Below, piece by piece: positions 8,091 through 16,596 of a DNA stretch of 64,000 bases; the stretch's first letter is position 1; each line of letters opens with the position of its first letter. The notes under the pieces are model-generated. The model worked only from the letters and a program-made list of their open reading frames with translations. It had not been told where the DNA came from and searched no databases. Origin of the DNA: Actomonas aquatica (GTDB taxonomy: Bacteria; Verrucomicrobiota; Verrucomicrobiia; Opitutales; Opitutaceae). The position numbers were made by a program, and so were the translations under genes. The stretch spans positions 5,080,001 to 5,144,000 of the forward strand of contig NZ_CP139781.1 of the NCBI RefSeq assembly GCF_019679435.2, given 5' to 3'.

Positions 8091-8222
8091 CCTTCTTTCT
8101 CTTTCGTCTTTATCTTTATCTTTATCTGACGACGCGGAGCGTCGCGATGGGCGGTGGGGAGATGGCGGCTCGGCTCGGCGCGGCGGGGAGAAAGAGAAAG
8201 ATAAAGAATAAAGAGAAAGAGG
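8091..8222. repeat. Dispersed purine/pyrimidine hairpin repeat, copy 1
   Basis: A T/C-rich arm (TTTCTCTTTCGTCTTTATC and further CTTTATC units) leads to TGACGACGCGGAGCGTCG, then a GC-rich middle, then an A/G-rich arm (GGGGAGAAAGAGAAAGATA, AAGAATAAAGAGAAAGA). The arms are imperfectly complementary, so transcript or single-stranded DNA could form a long hairpin with a small internal one (CGACGC-GGA-GCGTCG). A near-identical copy lies at 13384-13512 and a partial copy at 21106-21145. Confidence 0.75.
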
Positions 8223-8259
8223 TGGGGCCGACGGGGATGCACGAAAGTGCGCGATTCGG

Positions 8260-11200
8260 TTAGCGGTTGAGCCAGAGGAGGGGCTGGGTGACGGCCATGT
8301 TGCGGCGGACTTCGAGGTTCGTCGGGTCGGGGTCGAGCTGTCGCCAGAGTTTTAAGTAGTCGGGGCGGCCGAGGCTGGCGCCGCCGAGCAGGAGGGCCGG
8401 TTGCCGGACGGGCCATGTGGTGAAATGGGCGACGTCGGCCGGATAGGGCCAGGCTTCGCGATCGGCGAGGTAGGGGGCCATGAAGGCCACGGCGGCGGCG
8501 ACGCTGCGTCCGTCAGGCAACGACCACTCCCAGAGGTTTTGTTCGGGCGTGCTGAGCAGCTCGGTGAGCAGGGCGACGTTGTCCAATTGGAAGATGGCGT
8601 AGCCGTAGGGTTTGGTGCGGACGAGTTCGCGCGGGAAGGAACCATCGGGCGCGAGTTGGCCGGGGAGGAGCACGGTGGTGAACTCGGTGCGGGCGCGGTC
8701 GAGCGCGGTGGTTTCGCCGGTGAGCGTGGCGAAGGCGGCGACCTGCAGCCAGTAGGCGACGCTGTGGTTGTTGAGGGTGGTGGCTTCGTCGCGACCGTTT
8801 TTCGAGGTGAGCATCCAGGCGAGGTAGTCGGCGAACCACTGGCGCGTCGCGTCGAGGGCGGGACTCGCGGGCAGGACGCGGGCGGCGAGAGCGACTTCGG
8901 CGAGGTGCAGTGTATCGATAATGCCAATACCGCGGCCGGGCGTGACGCCGGGGATGGCCTGGGCGAAGCGCAGGTGCGGATTCATGCGCGTGGCCGGATC
9001 GACGAAAAAGGCGTGCAGCTGCGCGGTGGCGGCGGCGGCGTAGCGGTCGTCGCCAGTGAGGTCGTAGGCGGCGGCGAGGGAGGCCACGTGGTTGCGCAGT
9101 TCGCGCATCATCAGGCGGTGGGCGAAGAAGGCGTCGGGGTTGCTCTCGCCATCGCGGCGCACGTAGGGCAGGCCGTCGGCCGTGTGGGGGTTGGGCCACC
9201 AGTAGTCGCCCATGGAGAGGAAGTCGCCGGGCTGGGCACCGGCGGTGATGGCGTGGTCGGGCAGGGCGACGCTGCGGAAGTTGATCGGCGCGGCGGCGAG
9301 GGCGGCGTCGGCGAGACGCAGGATGCGCTCGCGGTCGATCGTGGCGACGAGCTCGCGGGTCGCGGCGGGGGAGAGGGGGCGGCTTACGACGTGATCGGGG
9401 CCGGTGAGATGTATCAGCGAACTGGGGACGCCGGGGATTTCGGCGGCGGCGCTGACCACGGCGCGGCCGGCGGGCGGGAGCTCGATTTCGATCTCGGCGC
9501 GGCCGTTGGCGAACTGCACGCGGCGGGAGGCGCGGGCGAGGCCGAGGTCGGCGATGAGGCGGCCGTCACCGGCGTGGTTCCAGCGCACGAAGTCGCGGTT
9601 ATCGAGGCAGACGACGCCGTTGGCATCGAGCAACTCAACCTGAATGCGGGCGCGGCCGGGGGCGGTGGCGGGCAGTTCCTGCAGGCGCAGGTGATGAGGG
9701 GCGCCCCACGCGCGGGTCTCGTTGCGGAAGGTGAGCTCGTCGGTGTGGGTGGTGCCATCGGCGGCGGTGCCGACGGCGCGCACGTGGTTCATGCCGGGCA
9801 GGAATTTGGCCGACCAGCGCAGGCCGGCGGCGGGGAAGTCCTGGGCGTCACGGGTGCGTTTGCCGAGGGAGGTGCCGTTGAGCCAGAGTTCCACCTCGGT
9901 GCAGTTGGAGTAGACCTTGAGCCAGCGGGTGGCGTCGGGTTTGCCCCAGCGGACCGGCCAGGAGTGCCCGTAGATGCGGAGCATGGGTTCGGTGGACCAA
10001 TAGGACTGGTAGACGTAGAAAATCTCCTTGGGGGTGAGGTCGCGTTCGACGGCGCCCTTTTGGTTGACGAAGGGCACGGGGTTGTCGGGGCGCAGCGGAG
10101 TGGAGAAGTCCTTGAAGGGCCACATGGCGGTGCCGGTGAGCCAGGGCATGTTTTCCTGCTCCTTGAGGTGCCAGTCGACGAGGTCGGCAATGTAGGTCTC
10201 GGACCAGTCGCCGTCCTTGGAGGCGCGGGCGGCGCCGCCGATGCTCATGAAGTCGAGTCCACGCTCGTCGGCCGCGCCGGCGGTCTCGAGGTCGCGCAGC
10301 GGGATGTAGGGATCTTCGGCGTGGCGGCCGGCGTGGGAGTCGCCGCCCCACTCGACGTGGAGGAAGTGGGGCACGCGTTCCATCTCCTTGCGTGAGACCT
10401 CCTGGTATTCGACGAACTTGCCGCGATACCAACCGGCCCAGATGGAGGGGGAATAGACGTCGACGATGTCTTTGCAAAAATCGCAGCGACGGATGGCGGT
10501 GACGCGCGACGGGTCGAGCTCGTGGGAAAGGTTGTGCAGCTCGCGCATGTAGGTGCGGATCTTCTCCTCGTCGAACTCGGCGAAGTCGCCGGGCCAGTCG
10601 TTCTCGTTGCCCATGCCCCAGAGGACGACGCTCGGGTGGTTGAAGTGTTGGTCGATCATGGCGCGCAGCATGGCTTTGCCCTGCGCCTGGTAGGCCTCAG
10701 CGCCGAGACCACCGCGGCACCACGGAATCTCTTCCCAGACCACGAGGCCGAGCTCGTCGCAGAGCTCGAGGATGCGGCGCGACTGTTGGTAGTGGCCGAG
10801 GCGGATGAAGTTCACGCCCATCTCCTTCATGAGGCGCATCTCGCGCTCCTGCAGGTCGGGGGTCATGGCGGCGGCGAGTCCGGCGTGGTCCTCGTGGCGG
10901 TGGGTGCCGCGCAGGAGGAGGCGTTCGCCGTTGAGTTTGAAGGGACCTTTTTCAACGAACTCGAAGGTGCGCAGACCGAAGCGCGTCCAGACGTGGCTGG
11001 TGGAGCCGTCGGGCGCGGTGGCGGTGACGTCCACGCCGTAGAGGTGAGGGGAGTCGGGCGACCAGCGGTGGGCGTCGGGCAGGACGATGGTGGGCAGGGA
11101 TTGGAGATCGGTCGAGGGCGCGAGGGACTGCTGAAGTTCGGCCGCGGTGGAGCCGTCGGGGGCGACGATGCGGACGGCGAGGTGGTGGGACGCGTTGGCC

Positions 11201-12030
11201 GGATCGGCGGCGATAAAACGCAGGCGCAGATCGAGCGACCATTGGCCGGAAGTGGCATCAAAGGTCGGCGCGGCGTGGACGCGGGCGAGGCCGGCGGCGG
11301 GCAGGTAAACGAGGTGCACCGGACGGTAGATGCCGCCGTAGAGGTTGAAGTCGCTCAGGTCGGAGGGCATGGCCTCGAGCACGCGGGAATTGTCGGCGCG
11401 CACGGCGAGCGGGATGCGGCCGGCGGGGATGCGGTAGTCGGCGGCGGGCAGGTCGGGCAGGGCGCTGGCGCGGTAGGCGGCGACGGCGGCGGTGATGTCG
11501 ACGATGAACTCGTCGTAGCCGCCCTCGTGGGTGTCGACGAGTTGGTCGCCGATCCAGATCTGGGCGCGTTGGCCGACGCCCTCGAAGTGGAGCAAAGTGC
11601 GGCCGCCCGGGTGGGGGTTGGCGATGTCGAGGGTGGTGCGATACCAGGCCGGGCCCTGGTAGTAGGGCACGTCGGGGTCGACGGCGTCGGTGGCGTTGTA
11701 GCTGTGGGGCAGGGTGACCTGCGACCAGACGGGGAGTTGGAGGGCACGGCTGTCGCTGCGCAGGGTTTCCCAGATGCCGCCGAGGTCACCGCGCACGAAG
11801 TCCCAGCCGGAGGTGAGGGTGGTTTGGTCGGCGAAGTCGCGGGGCGGCGTGGTTGCGGGGATCGCGATGGAGGCCGCGGAGGACGGTGTCGCGGCGGCGA
11901 GCGAGGGGGCGGATGCGGCGCTCAGCCCGAGGAGGGCGAGGGCGAGGAGGAGGGAGAGGCGGGGGGCGAAAGACCGTGGGAACCGGGCACGCGGCAGCAC
12001 AGAGGGGGAGGGCATGGGGTCGGGGTTCAT
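8260..12030 (-). CDS. GH2 glycosidase fused to C-terminal alginate-lyase-like domain, secreted
   Basis: About 1,256 residues from MNPDPMPSPSVLP; an alternative start 33 bases upstream is less good for the signal peptide (LSLLLALALLGLSAASA). Residues about 50-380 hold the GH2 sugar-binding and Ig-like domains. The TIM barrel (about 385-700) has HRHEDHAG, NFIRLGHYQQSRRILELCDELG, the acid/base Glu in WGMGNENDW (E476) and the probable nucleophile in HVEWGGDS (E560). From about 900 to the end is an alginate-lyase superfamily domain (PF05426-like): GDYWWPNPH, then ATTLNNHSVAYWLQ with the NNH motif, then DGSFPRELVRTKPYGYA. Two catalytic activities in one chain are therefore likely. A beta-linked, uronate-containing glycan is the inferred substrate. 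It is divergent from the GH105 gene across 78 bases. Confidence 0.82.
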   Translation of the reverse strand: MNPDPMPSPSVLPRARFPRSFAPRLSLLLALALLGLSAASAPSLAAATPSSAASIAIPATTPPRDFADQTTLTSGWDFVRGDLGGIWETLRSDSRALQLPVWSQVTLPHSYNATDAVDPDVPYYQGPAWYRTTLDIANPHPGGRTLLHFEGVGQRAQIWIGDQLVDTHEGGYDEFIVDITAAVAAYRASALPDLPAADYRIPAGRIPLAVRADNSRVLEAMPSDLSDFNLYGGIYRPVHLVYLPAAGLARVHAAPTFDATSGQWSLDLRLRFIAADPANASHHLAVRIVAPDGSTAAELQQSLAPSTDLQSLPTIVLPDAHRWSPDSPHLYGVDVTATAPDGSTSHVWTRFGLRTFEFVEKGPFKLNGERLLLRGTHRHEDHAGLAAAMTPDLQEREMRLMKEMGVNFIRLGHYQQSRRILELCDELGLVVWEEIPWCRGGLGAEAYQAQGKAMLRAMIDQHFNHPSVVLWGMGNENDWPGDFAEFDEEKIRTYMRELHNLSHELDPSRVTAIRRCDFCKDIVDVYSPSIWAGWYRGKFVEYQEVSRKEMERVPHFLHVEWGGDSHAGRHAEDPYIPLRDLETAGAADERGLDFMSIGGAARASKDGDWSETYIADLVDWHLKEQENMPWLTGTAMWPFKDFSTPLRPDNPVPFVNQKGAVERDLTPKEIFYVYQSYWSTEPMLRIYGHSWPVRWGKPDATRWLKVYSNCTEVELWLNGTSLGKRTRDAQDFPAAGLRWSAKFLPGMNHVRAVGTAADGTTHTDELTFRNETRAWGAPHHLRLQELPATAPGRARIQVELLDANGVVCLDNRDFVRWNHAGDGRLIADLGLARASRRVQFANGRAEIEIELPPAGRAVVSAAAEIPGVPSSLIHLTGPDHVVSRPLSPAATRELVATIDRERILRLADAALAAAPINFRSVALPDHAITAGAQPGDFLSMGDYWWPNPHTADGLPYVRRDGESNPDAFFAHRLMMRELRNHVASLAAAYDLTGDDRYAAAATAQLHAFFVDPATRMNPHLRFAQAIPGVTPGRGIGIIDTLHLAEVALAARVLPASPALDATRQWFADYLAWMLTSKNGRDEATTLNNHSVAYWLQVAAFATLTGETTALDRARTEFTTVLLPGQLAPDGSFPRELVRTKPYGYAIFQLDNVALLTELLSTPEQNLWEWSLPDGRSVAAAVAFMAPYLADREAWPYPADVAHFTTWPVRQPALLLGGASLGRPDYLKLWRQLDPDPTNLEVRRNMAVTQPLLWLNR

Positions 12031-12108
12031 AATTATTCCGGGGCAAAACCTTGCGTTCGTCATAGCGGAGTCAGTAGAAAAATTCGAAATTGAAAGCCGG
12101 TTTCATAT

Positions 12109-13224
12109 ATGAATATTAATGCCCCTGCCCCCACTCGTGTTTCTTCGGTTTCTTTTGGTCGTCTGCGTGCGCGACTGTGTCTGATGGCGCTGGGTCTGTG
12201 GCTCGGCGCGGCGAGTGTGAATGGGGCAGCGGAGACGACGGACGCGGTGATGCGTCGGGTTTTCGACTGGCAGGTGGCGAATCTCTGGAGCACGCAGCAG
12301 CCGGTGGAGCATCGGTGGGGTCCGCGGGGATGGGTGCACGGGGCGTTTATGACCGGCGTGATGGAAGCTTACCGCAGCACGGGCGATGCGGCGTATTTGG
12401 ACTACGCGGTGGCGCGGTCGGAGGGGAACGGCTGGGAATTGGGACCGCGACTGGAGCATGCCGACGATTATGTGATCGGGCAGACTTACCTGGAGTTGCA
12501 TGCGATGGGCGTGGCGTCGGCGGAGTTGGGACCGTTGCAAGCGCGGGTGGATGAACTGTTGGCGGATGAGCACGTGGGGCGGGAGCTGTGGTGGTGGTGT
12601 GACGCACTTTACATGGCGCCGCAGACGCTGGCGAAGTTGGCGGCGGAGACCGGGGAGGGGCGTTATCTGGAAACGATGGACGCGTGGTATTGGGACACGC
12701 ATGCCCTGCTTTATGACGAAGCGGAGGGGCTGTTTTTCCGCGATAAGCGCTTCCTCGATCCGGAGGATGGGAAGAAGGTCTTCTGGAGTCGGGGCAACGG
12801 CTGGGTGATCGCGGGCTTGGCGCGTTTGCTGGATGTATTGCCGGCGGAGCATCCGACGCGGGCGCGATATCTGGCGTTGTATCGCGAAATGGCGGCGGCG
12901 TTGGTGAAGGTCCAGCCGGCTGACGGACTGTGGCGGGCGAATCTGCTGCACCCGGAGGCCCCGCATGGGGAGGCGAGCGGCAGTGCGTTTTTCTGCTACG
13001 CGCTGGCGTGGGGCATCAATCAAGGGGTGCTCGACGCGGCGGAATATCGTCCGGCGGTGGAGCGCACGTGGGCGGCGTTGCTCGAGTGCGTCACGCCGGA
13101 GGGCAAGCTGGGCTGGGTGCAGCCGATCGGTTTTGCGCCGGACGAGTATGATGGGACGACCTGGCAGGAGTATGGCGCCGGGGCGTTCTTGGCGGCCGGG
13201 TCACAGGTGCGGTTGTTGGAGTGA
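12109..13224 (+). CDS. GH88/GH105 unsaturated uronyl hydrolase, secreted
   Basis: 371 residues with an N-terminal signal (LRARLCLMALGLWLGAASVNGA). It is an alpha/alpha-barrel enzyme related to YteR/YesR: GWVHGAFMTGVMEAYRSTGD, HADDYVIGQTYLELH with the catalytic-type Asp, WWWCDALYMAPQTLAKLA, KVFWSRGNGWVIAGLARLL and GSAFFCYALAWGINQGVLD. The family hydrates the delta-4,5 unsaturated uronic acid left by polysaccharide lyases, releasing the next sugar. This fits the lyase-type domain of the divergent neighbour and the heparinase-like gene upstream. Rhamnogalacturonan-type substrates are typical, but the exact substrate is unknown. There is no Shine-Dalgarno before the ATG (TTTCATATATG). Confidence 0.87.
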   Translation: MNINAPAPTRVSSVSFGRLRARLCLMALGLWLGAASVNGAAETTDAVMRRVFDWQVANLWSTQQPVEHRWGPRGWVHGAFMTGVMEAYRSTGDAAYLDYAVARSEGNGWELGPRLEHADDYVIGQTYLELHAMGVASAELGPLQARVDELLADEHVGRELWWWCDALYMAPQTLAKLAAETGEGRYLETMDAWYWDTHALLYDEAEGLFFRDKRFLDPEDGKKVFWSRGNGWVIAGLARLLDVLPAEHPTRARYLALYREMAAALVKVQPADGLWRANLLHPEAPHGEASGSAFFCYALAWGINQGVLDAAEYRPAVERTWAALLECVTPEGKLGWVQPIGFAPDEYDGTTWQEYGAGAFLAAGSQVRLLE

Positions 13225-13338
13225 TTGAGGCCGCGCGCGTGGCGGTGAGGGGCGTGCCTGAGAGGTAGGGGGCTGTGAGGCAGGGCGTTTTTTAACGCAA
13301 AGAGCGCGAAGGACGCAAAGGAAGGCGGTGGGGAGATG

Positions 13339-13356
13339 GGGCTGGCGAGCCAGCCC
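13339..13356. repeat. Perfect 8-bp stem hairpin
   Basis: GGGCTGGC-GA-GCCAGCCC lies downstream of the GH105 gene. It sits in the gene-free stretch 13225-13708, which also holds a fragment with CGCAAAGAGCGCGAAGGACG and the large repeat at 13384. It has no T-run after it, so it is not a standard terminator. I see no gene in this 480-base stretch beyond a 20-codon open frame at 13638. Confidence 0.5.
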
Positions 13357-13383
13357 GTTAAAAGGGGAGCCGCTAGGGTCAGG

Positions 13384-13512
13384 CTTCTTTCTCTTTCGTC
13401 TTTCTCTTTATCTTTATCTTTATCTGACGACGCGGAGCGTCGCCAGGCGCGGTGGTGGGGAGGTGGCGGCGCGGCGGGGAGAAAGAGAAAGATAAAGAAT
13501 AAAGAGAAAGAT
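13384..13512. repeat. Dispersed purine/pyrimidine hairpin repeat, copy 2
   Basis: Near-identical to the copy at 8091-8222 and in the same orientation: a T/C-rich arm, then TGACGACGCGGAGCGTCGC, a GC-rich centre and an A/G-rich arm (GGGGAGAAAGAGAAAGATAA). It has one additional CTTTCTCTTT-type unit in the left arm and a shorter centre. The two copies form a direct repeat flanking the GH2-lyase and GH105 genes, exactly between gspG and gspH. Confidence 0.75.
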
Positions 13513-13708
13513 AGGAGGGGCGGGGGGGGGGCTGGAGGCGGGGTGAAACCTTTGGGCGGTGGGGGGCGTCGTAGAGGGGGTGCGCTGGTTGAGGCCTTTC
13601 TCGACATCGGCCGGGGCGCGAAACTTACTGCTCGCTCCATGTCTCTTCCTGCCCGCCCCCACTGGACGAATCGCTCGGCTTTCACGCCGCGGGGCTGACG
13701 CTGCCATC

Positions 13709-14239
13709 ATGCTTTCCGCGTTCCCGGCCAGTTCCCGTCCGTCCCGTGTCCGTCGTGGCTTCACGCTGCTGGAGATCATGGTCGTGATCGCGTTGATCGG
13801 TTTTCTGGCGGCGGTGCTGGCGGTGGGCGCGTCGACGATGTTGCGCGAACGCAAGGTGCTGCCGGAGGACGTGGCGTGGGAGGCAATTCGCAAGGCGCGG
13901 GAGTTTGCCCTGCTGCACGAGACCGAGGTCTGGCTGAGCTGGGACAATGAGGAACGGGTCTTCCGGGCGAGCACGGCGGCGGGTTCGGAGACCTTTCCGG
14001 TGCCGGAGGAGATGGACTTTGATCTCGAATTTTTGGGCACCAGCAAAGGCGGGCGCACCATCATGATCGGGGGGCGTTTGCTGGAGGCAGGGCCGATCGA
14101 CGGCGTGCGGTTTTTTGGCGACGGCACCTGCACGCCGTTTCGCGTGCAACTCGTCGAACGCGGCGTGGATCCGACGATTCTGGAGGTCGATCCGTGGACC
14201 TGCGCACCGGTGCTGCGCAACAAGGAGGACGGTTTCTGA
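13709..14239 (+). CDS. gspH: Type II secretion minor pseudopilin GspH
   Basis: 176 residues from MLSAFPASSRPS; the open frame extends upstream, but this ATG places the prepilin motif at residue 17 (RRGFTLLEIMVVIALIGFLAAVLAV). After the hydrophobic helix, a region with VLPEDVAWEAIRKAREFALLH and beta segments (EVWLSWDNEERVFRAS, VRFFGDGTCTPFRVQLVE) fits the GspH/FimT family. It is a minor component of the pseudopilus. It starts a tight cluster gspH-I-J-K-L-M: its stop TGA overlaps the next ATG as TGATG. Confidence 0.85.
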   Translation: MLSAFPASSRPSRVRRGFTLLEIMVVIALIGFLAAVLAVGASTMLRERKVLPEDVAWEAIRKAREFALLHETEVWLSWDNEERVFRASTAAGSETFPVPEEMDFDLEFLGTSKGGRTIMIGGRLLEAGPIDGVRFFGDGTCTPFRVQLVERGVDPTILEVDPWTCAPVLRNKEDGF

Positions 14240-14715
14240 TGTCGGCCGTGCGACGCAGAAACGACGCGGGGTTCACCCTGCTGGAAGTGATGGCGGCGAT
14301 GGTCATCGTGTTGATGGCGGCGATCGTGTTGGCCGGCGCATACATGAACGTCTTGCAAGGTTACGCGCACGCGGAACGGGCGACGCGGGTGAATGCCGAT
14401 GTGGCGTTTGCGCGGGAGATTCTGTTCCACATCGCCGACTTGGAGCAGGTGGAGGAGGGCGGCGATTTTCAGACGGCTGATGGGCGCAACGTGGAGTGGC
14501 GGGCGGTGGTATTACCGACCAACGTGGCCGACCTGTTTGACGTGCGTTTCGAAGTGCGGGTGCAGGGGGACGCGCAGCACGACGATGAGGAAGTGGTGGA
14601 GGAATTTCGCTTGCTGCGGCCCACGTGGTCGGAGGACGACGAGCGCGACAAGTTGCGTGAAGAGTCGCGGCAACGCATCGAGGAGTTTCTGCGGGATCGG
14701 GAGGCGCGACGATGA
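14239..14715 (+). CDS. gspI: Type II secretion minor pseudopilin GspI-like
   Basis: 158 residues from MSAVRRRNDAGFTLLEVMAA, with the prepilin cleavage site after Gly11 and a hydrophobic helix (MVIVLMAAIVLAGAY). The rest contains ATRVNADVAFAREILFHIADLE and a charged C-terminus. The assignment to GspI rests on the order H-I-J-K and the GFTLLEVMAAM signature typical of GspI; the soluble part is divergent. It overlaps gspH by 1 base and gspJ by 4 (ATGA), suggesting coupled translation. It would form part of the pseudopilus tip. Confidence 0.8.
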   Translation: MSAVRRRNDAGFTLLEVMAAMVIVLMAAIVLAGAYMNVLQGYAHAERATRVNADVAFAREILFHIADLEQVEEGGDFQTADGRNVEWRAVVLPTNVADLFDVRFEVRVQGDAQHDDEEVVEEFRLLRPTWSEDDERDKLREESRQRIEEFLRDREARR

Positions 14716-15356
14716 GACGGCGCGGTGGTTTTACATTGCTGGAGCTGATGGTCGCGCTGGCGCTGGTGGCGCTCGTGATCGTGGGGCTCAACACCTTCAT
14801 TTTTTCGATGAGTGAGCTGTGGGGGCGCGGGCGGGATCAGCGGCTCTTCGATCAGCACGTGCGGGCGGTGACGCGGTTTTTGGAGCAGGAGTTGCGGGGA
14901 GCTTCGCTGCCGCCGGCGGTGGGGATCGGGCAATACGCGGTCGAAGCGGCCGAGGTGGAGGTTGAGTTTGGTCGGCGGGCGGAGCTGATCACCTTTGGGC
15001 TGCGCGAAGGCAGTCGGATTCTGGAGTGGCCGGAGCGGCCGTTGCCAGACGTGTGGTGCGCGTTGGAAGTGCGCCGCGACGAGGGGTTGGTGCTGTATTG
15101 GCAGTCGGCGTTGGAGGAGGACTTCGACAATGAAGCGCCGCGCGAGATGGTGCTCACGCCGCTGGTGACGAAGCTCAGTTACGATTATTACGACGCGGAG
15201 TTTAATCGGTGGGAGACCGAGGAGCTGCTGCAACGCGGCGACGACCGCGAGTTGCTCACGCCGACGCGCTTGCGGCTCACCTTCACCTACAAAGACCGCG
15301 AGGTCGAAACCCTCGTGCGCCTGCCTGCGCTGGGCAAAGGCCTGCCGGCATTCTGA
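14712..15356 (+). CDS. gspJ: Type II secretion minor pseudopilin GspJ-like
   Basis: 214 residues. The start MRRRGGFTLLELMVALALVA has the prepilin motif at residue 6 and a hydrophobic helix. Downstream, AVTRFLEQELRGASLP is the R-x-x-x-x-L-x-x-x-L-R type helix expected in GspJ, followed by beta-rich LITFGLREGSRILEW, VWCALEVRRDEGLVLYWQS and LVTKLSYDYYDAEFNRW. It ends with RLRLTFTYKDREVETLVRL. Position and length match GspJ. It begins inside the stop of gspI and is followed after 3 bases by gspK. Confidence 0.85.
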   Translation: MRRRGGFTLLELMVALALVALVIVGLNTFIFSMSELWGRGRDQRLFDQHVRAVTRFLEQELRGASLPPAVGIGQYAVEAAEVEVEFGRRAELITFGLREGSRILEWPERPLPDVWCALEVRRDEGLVLYWQSALEEDFDNEAPREMVLTPLVTKLSYDYYDAEFNRWETEELLQRGDDRELLTPTRLRLTFTYKDREVETLVRLPALGKGLPAF

Positions 15357-15359
15357 GGT

Positions 15360-16592
15360 ATGGACACGCCACGCCTCAGTTCAGACTCGGCAAGGTCGCG
15401 ACCGCGAACGCGCGGATCGGTGCTCGTGATCGTGCTGGTGACGATCGTCTTCGCGACGACGGCGCTGCTGCTGTTCATGGAGAAAGCCAGCACCGATTTG
15501 ATGGTGCCGGTGCGCGATGCGGATCGGCTGCGGTTGCGGCAGGAAGCCTACTCGGCGATGGAGACCACGCTGGCGGTGTTGGTGGATTTTAAGGAAGCGC
15601 TGGGCGGATTGCACAGTCCGGCGGAAGGTTGGGCGGAGCCGCTGGAATGGATTGGCTACGAGCCACCGGAAGGCATGGAGGTGGAGGTCATCTTCGAGGA
15701 TGAGAGCGGCAAAATTTCCATCTCGCGGCTGGATTTCCAAACGCTCTACGACCTCTTCATCAACTGGGGGCGCACGGAGGACGAAGCCGAGTTGTGGGCG
15801 GATGCGCTGATGGGGTGGATGCACGAGGATTACGAACCGCGCTCCTTCAACGCGCCTGAGGCCGACGACTATGAGCGCGGCGAGATGCCCATCGTGCCAC
15901 CGGGTCGGCCGATCCGCAGCTTTGGCGAGTTGCGTGCGATCGATGTGATCCGCGAGGAGTGGTTCGACGAGAACGGGTATCCGAACGAGCACGGGCGGCG
16001 GTTTGCGGCGGCGGTGTCGTTGTTTGATTTTGCCCGCACCAATGTGAACTCGGCGCCGGGTCAGGTGCTCGGCGCGATCGGGCGCTACGACCTGCAGCAA
16101 CAGGAAATGATGGAGGACTATCGGCGCGGCGCGGGCGTTTATCGGGGCAACGGCAACGGCTACTTCACCTCGACCGACGAGTTGGAAGGCGTGTTTGGCA
16201 GCTCGGCCGGGGGGCAGGATTTTGGTGTGGAGATTCAGGCCTTGCGCGTGATGGTCACGGTCAAACAGGGCGTGAGTTCTTATCGACTCACGACGGTGAT
16301 TTCGCCCAGCGGCGGGGCGCGGATCTTGGCAGGAGATCCCTTGCCGCGCAAAGAATCGGACCTGCAGCAGGGCGGGCCTGGCGAGGCCGAGGCGGCGGAG
16401 GATGCCACCGATACGGCGGGCGAAGGCGGTGGCAGCTCCAGCGGTCAACGCCACTCGGCGGCGGAACTGGCGGCGGCCGAAGGCGACGAATCGGAGATCC
16501 CTGATATCGAGTATCCCTTTACACTGTTGGAGATTCGCGAGATTGATGCCCCGCCGTCCTTGGCGGAAGCTGGCCGCTCGCCGGAGATATAG
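15360..16592 (+). CDS. gspK: Type II secretion pseudopilus tip protein GspK
   Basis: 410 residues. GspK type: no standard GFTLxE, but RTRGSVLVIVLVTIVFATTA after a basic leader, as in GspK where the fifth-position Glu is missing. The soluble part has EDESGKISISRLDFQTLYDLF, DEAELWADALMGWMHEDYE and the diagnostic FARTNVNSAPGQVLGAIG. Family proteins cap the pseudopilus and bind calcium. The C-terminus has a Gly/Ser/Glu-rich linker (AEGGGSSSGQR-like) and a further tail (EYPFTLLEIREIDAPPS) beyond the core, longer than usual. It lies in the gspH-M operon. Confidence 0.87.
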   Translation: MDTPRLSSDSARSRPRTRGSVLVIVLVTIVFATTALLLFMEKASTDLMVPVRDADRLRLRQEAYSAMETTLAVLVDFKEALGGLHSPAEGWAEPLEWIGYEPPEGMEVEVIFEDESGKISISRLDFQTLYDLFINWGRTEDEAELWADALMGWMHEDYEPRSFNAPEADDYERGEMPIVPPGRPIRSFGELRAIDVIREEWFDENGYPNEHGRRFAAAVSLFDFARTNVNSAPGQVLGAIGRYDLQQQEMMEDYRRGAGVYRGNGNGYFTSTDELEGVFGSSAGGQDFGVEIQALRVMVTVKQGVSSYRLTTVISPSGGARILAGDPLPRKESDLQQGGPGEAEAAEDATDTAGEGGGSSSGQRHSAAELAAAEGDESEIPDIEYPFTLLEIREIDAPPSLAEAGRSPEI

Positions 16593-16596
16593 ACCT

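Noticed and set aside
13638-13698. Short open frame before gspH resembling a prepilin start
   Set aside because: Only 20 codons and no hydrophobic helix; the real GFTLLE start lies at 13709.
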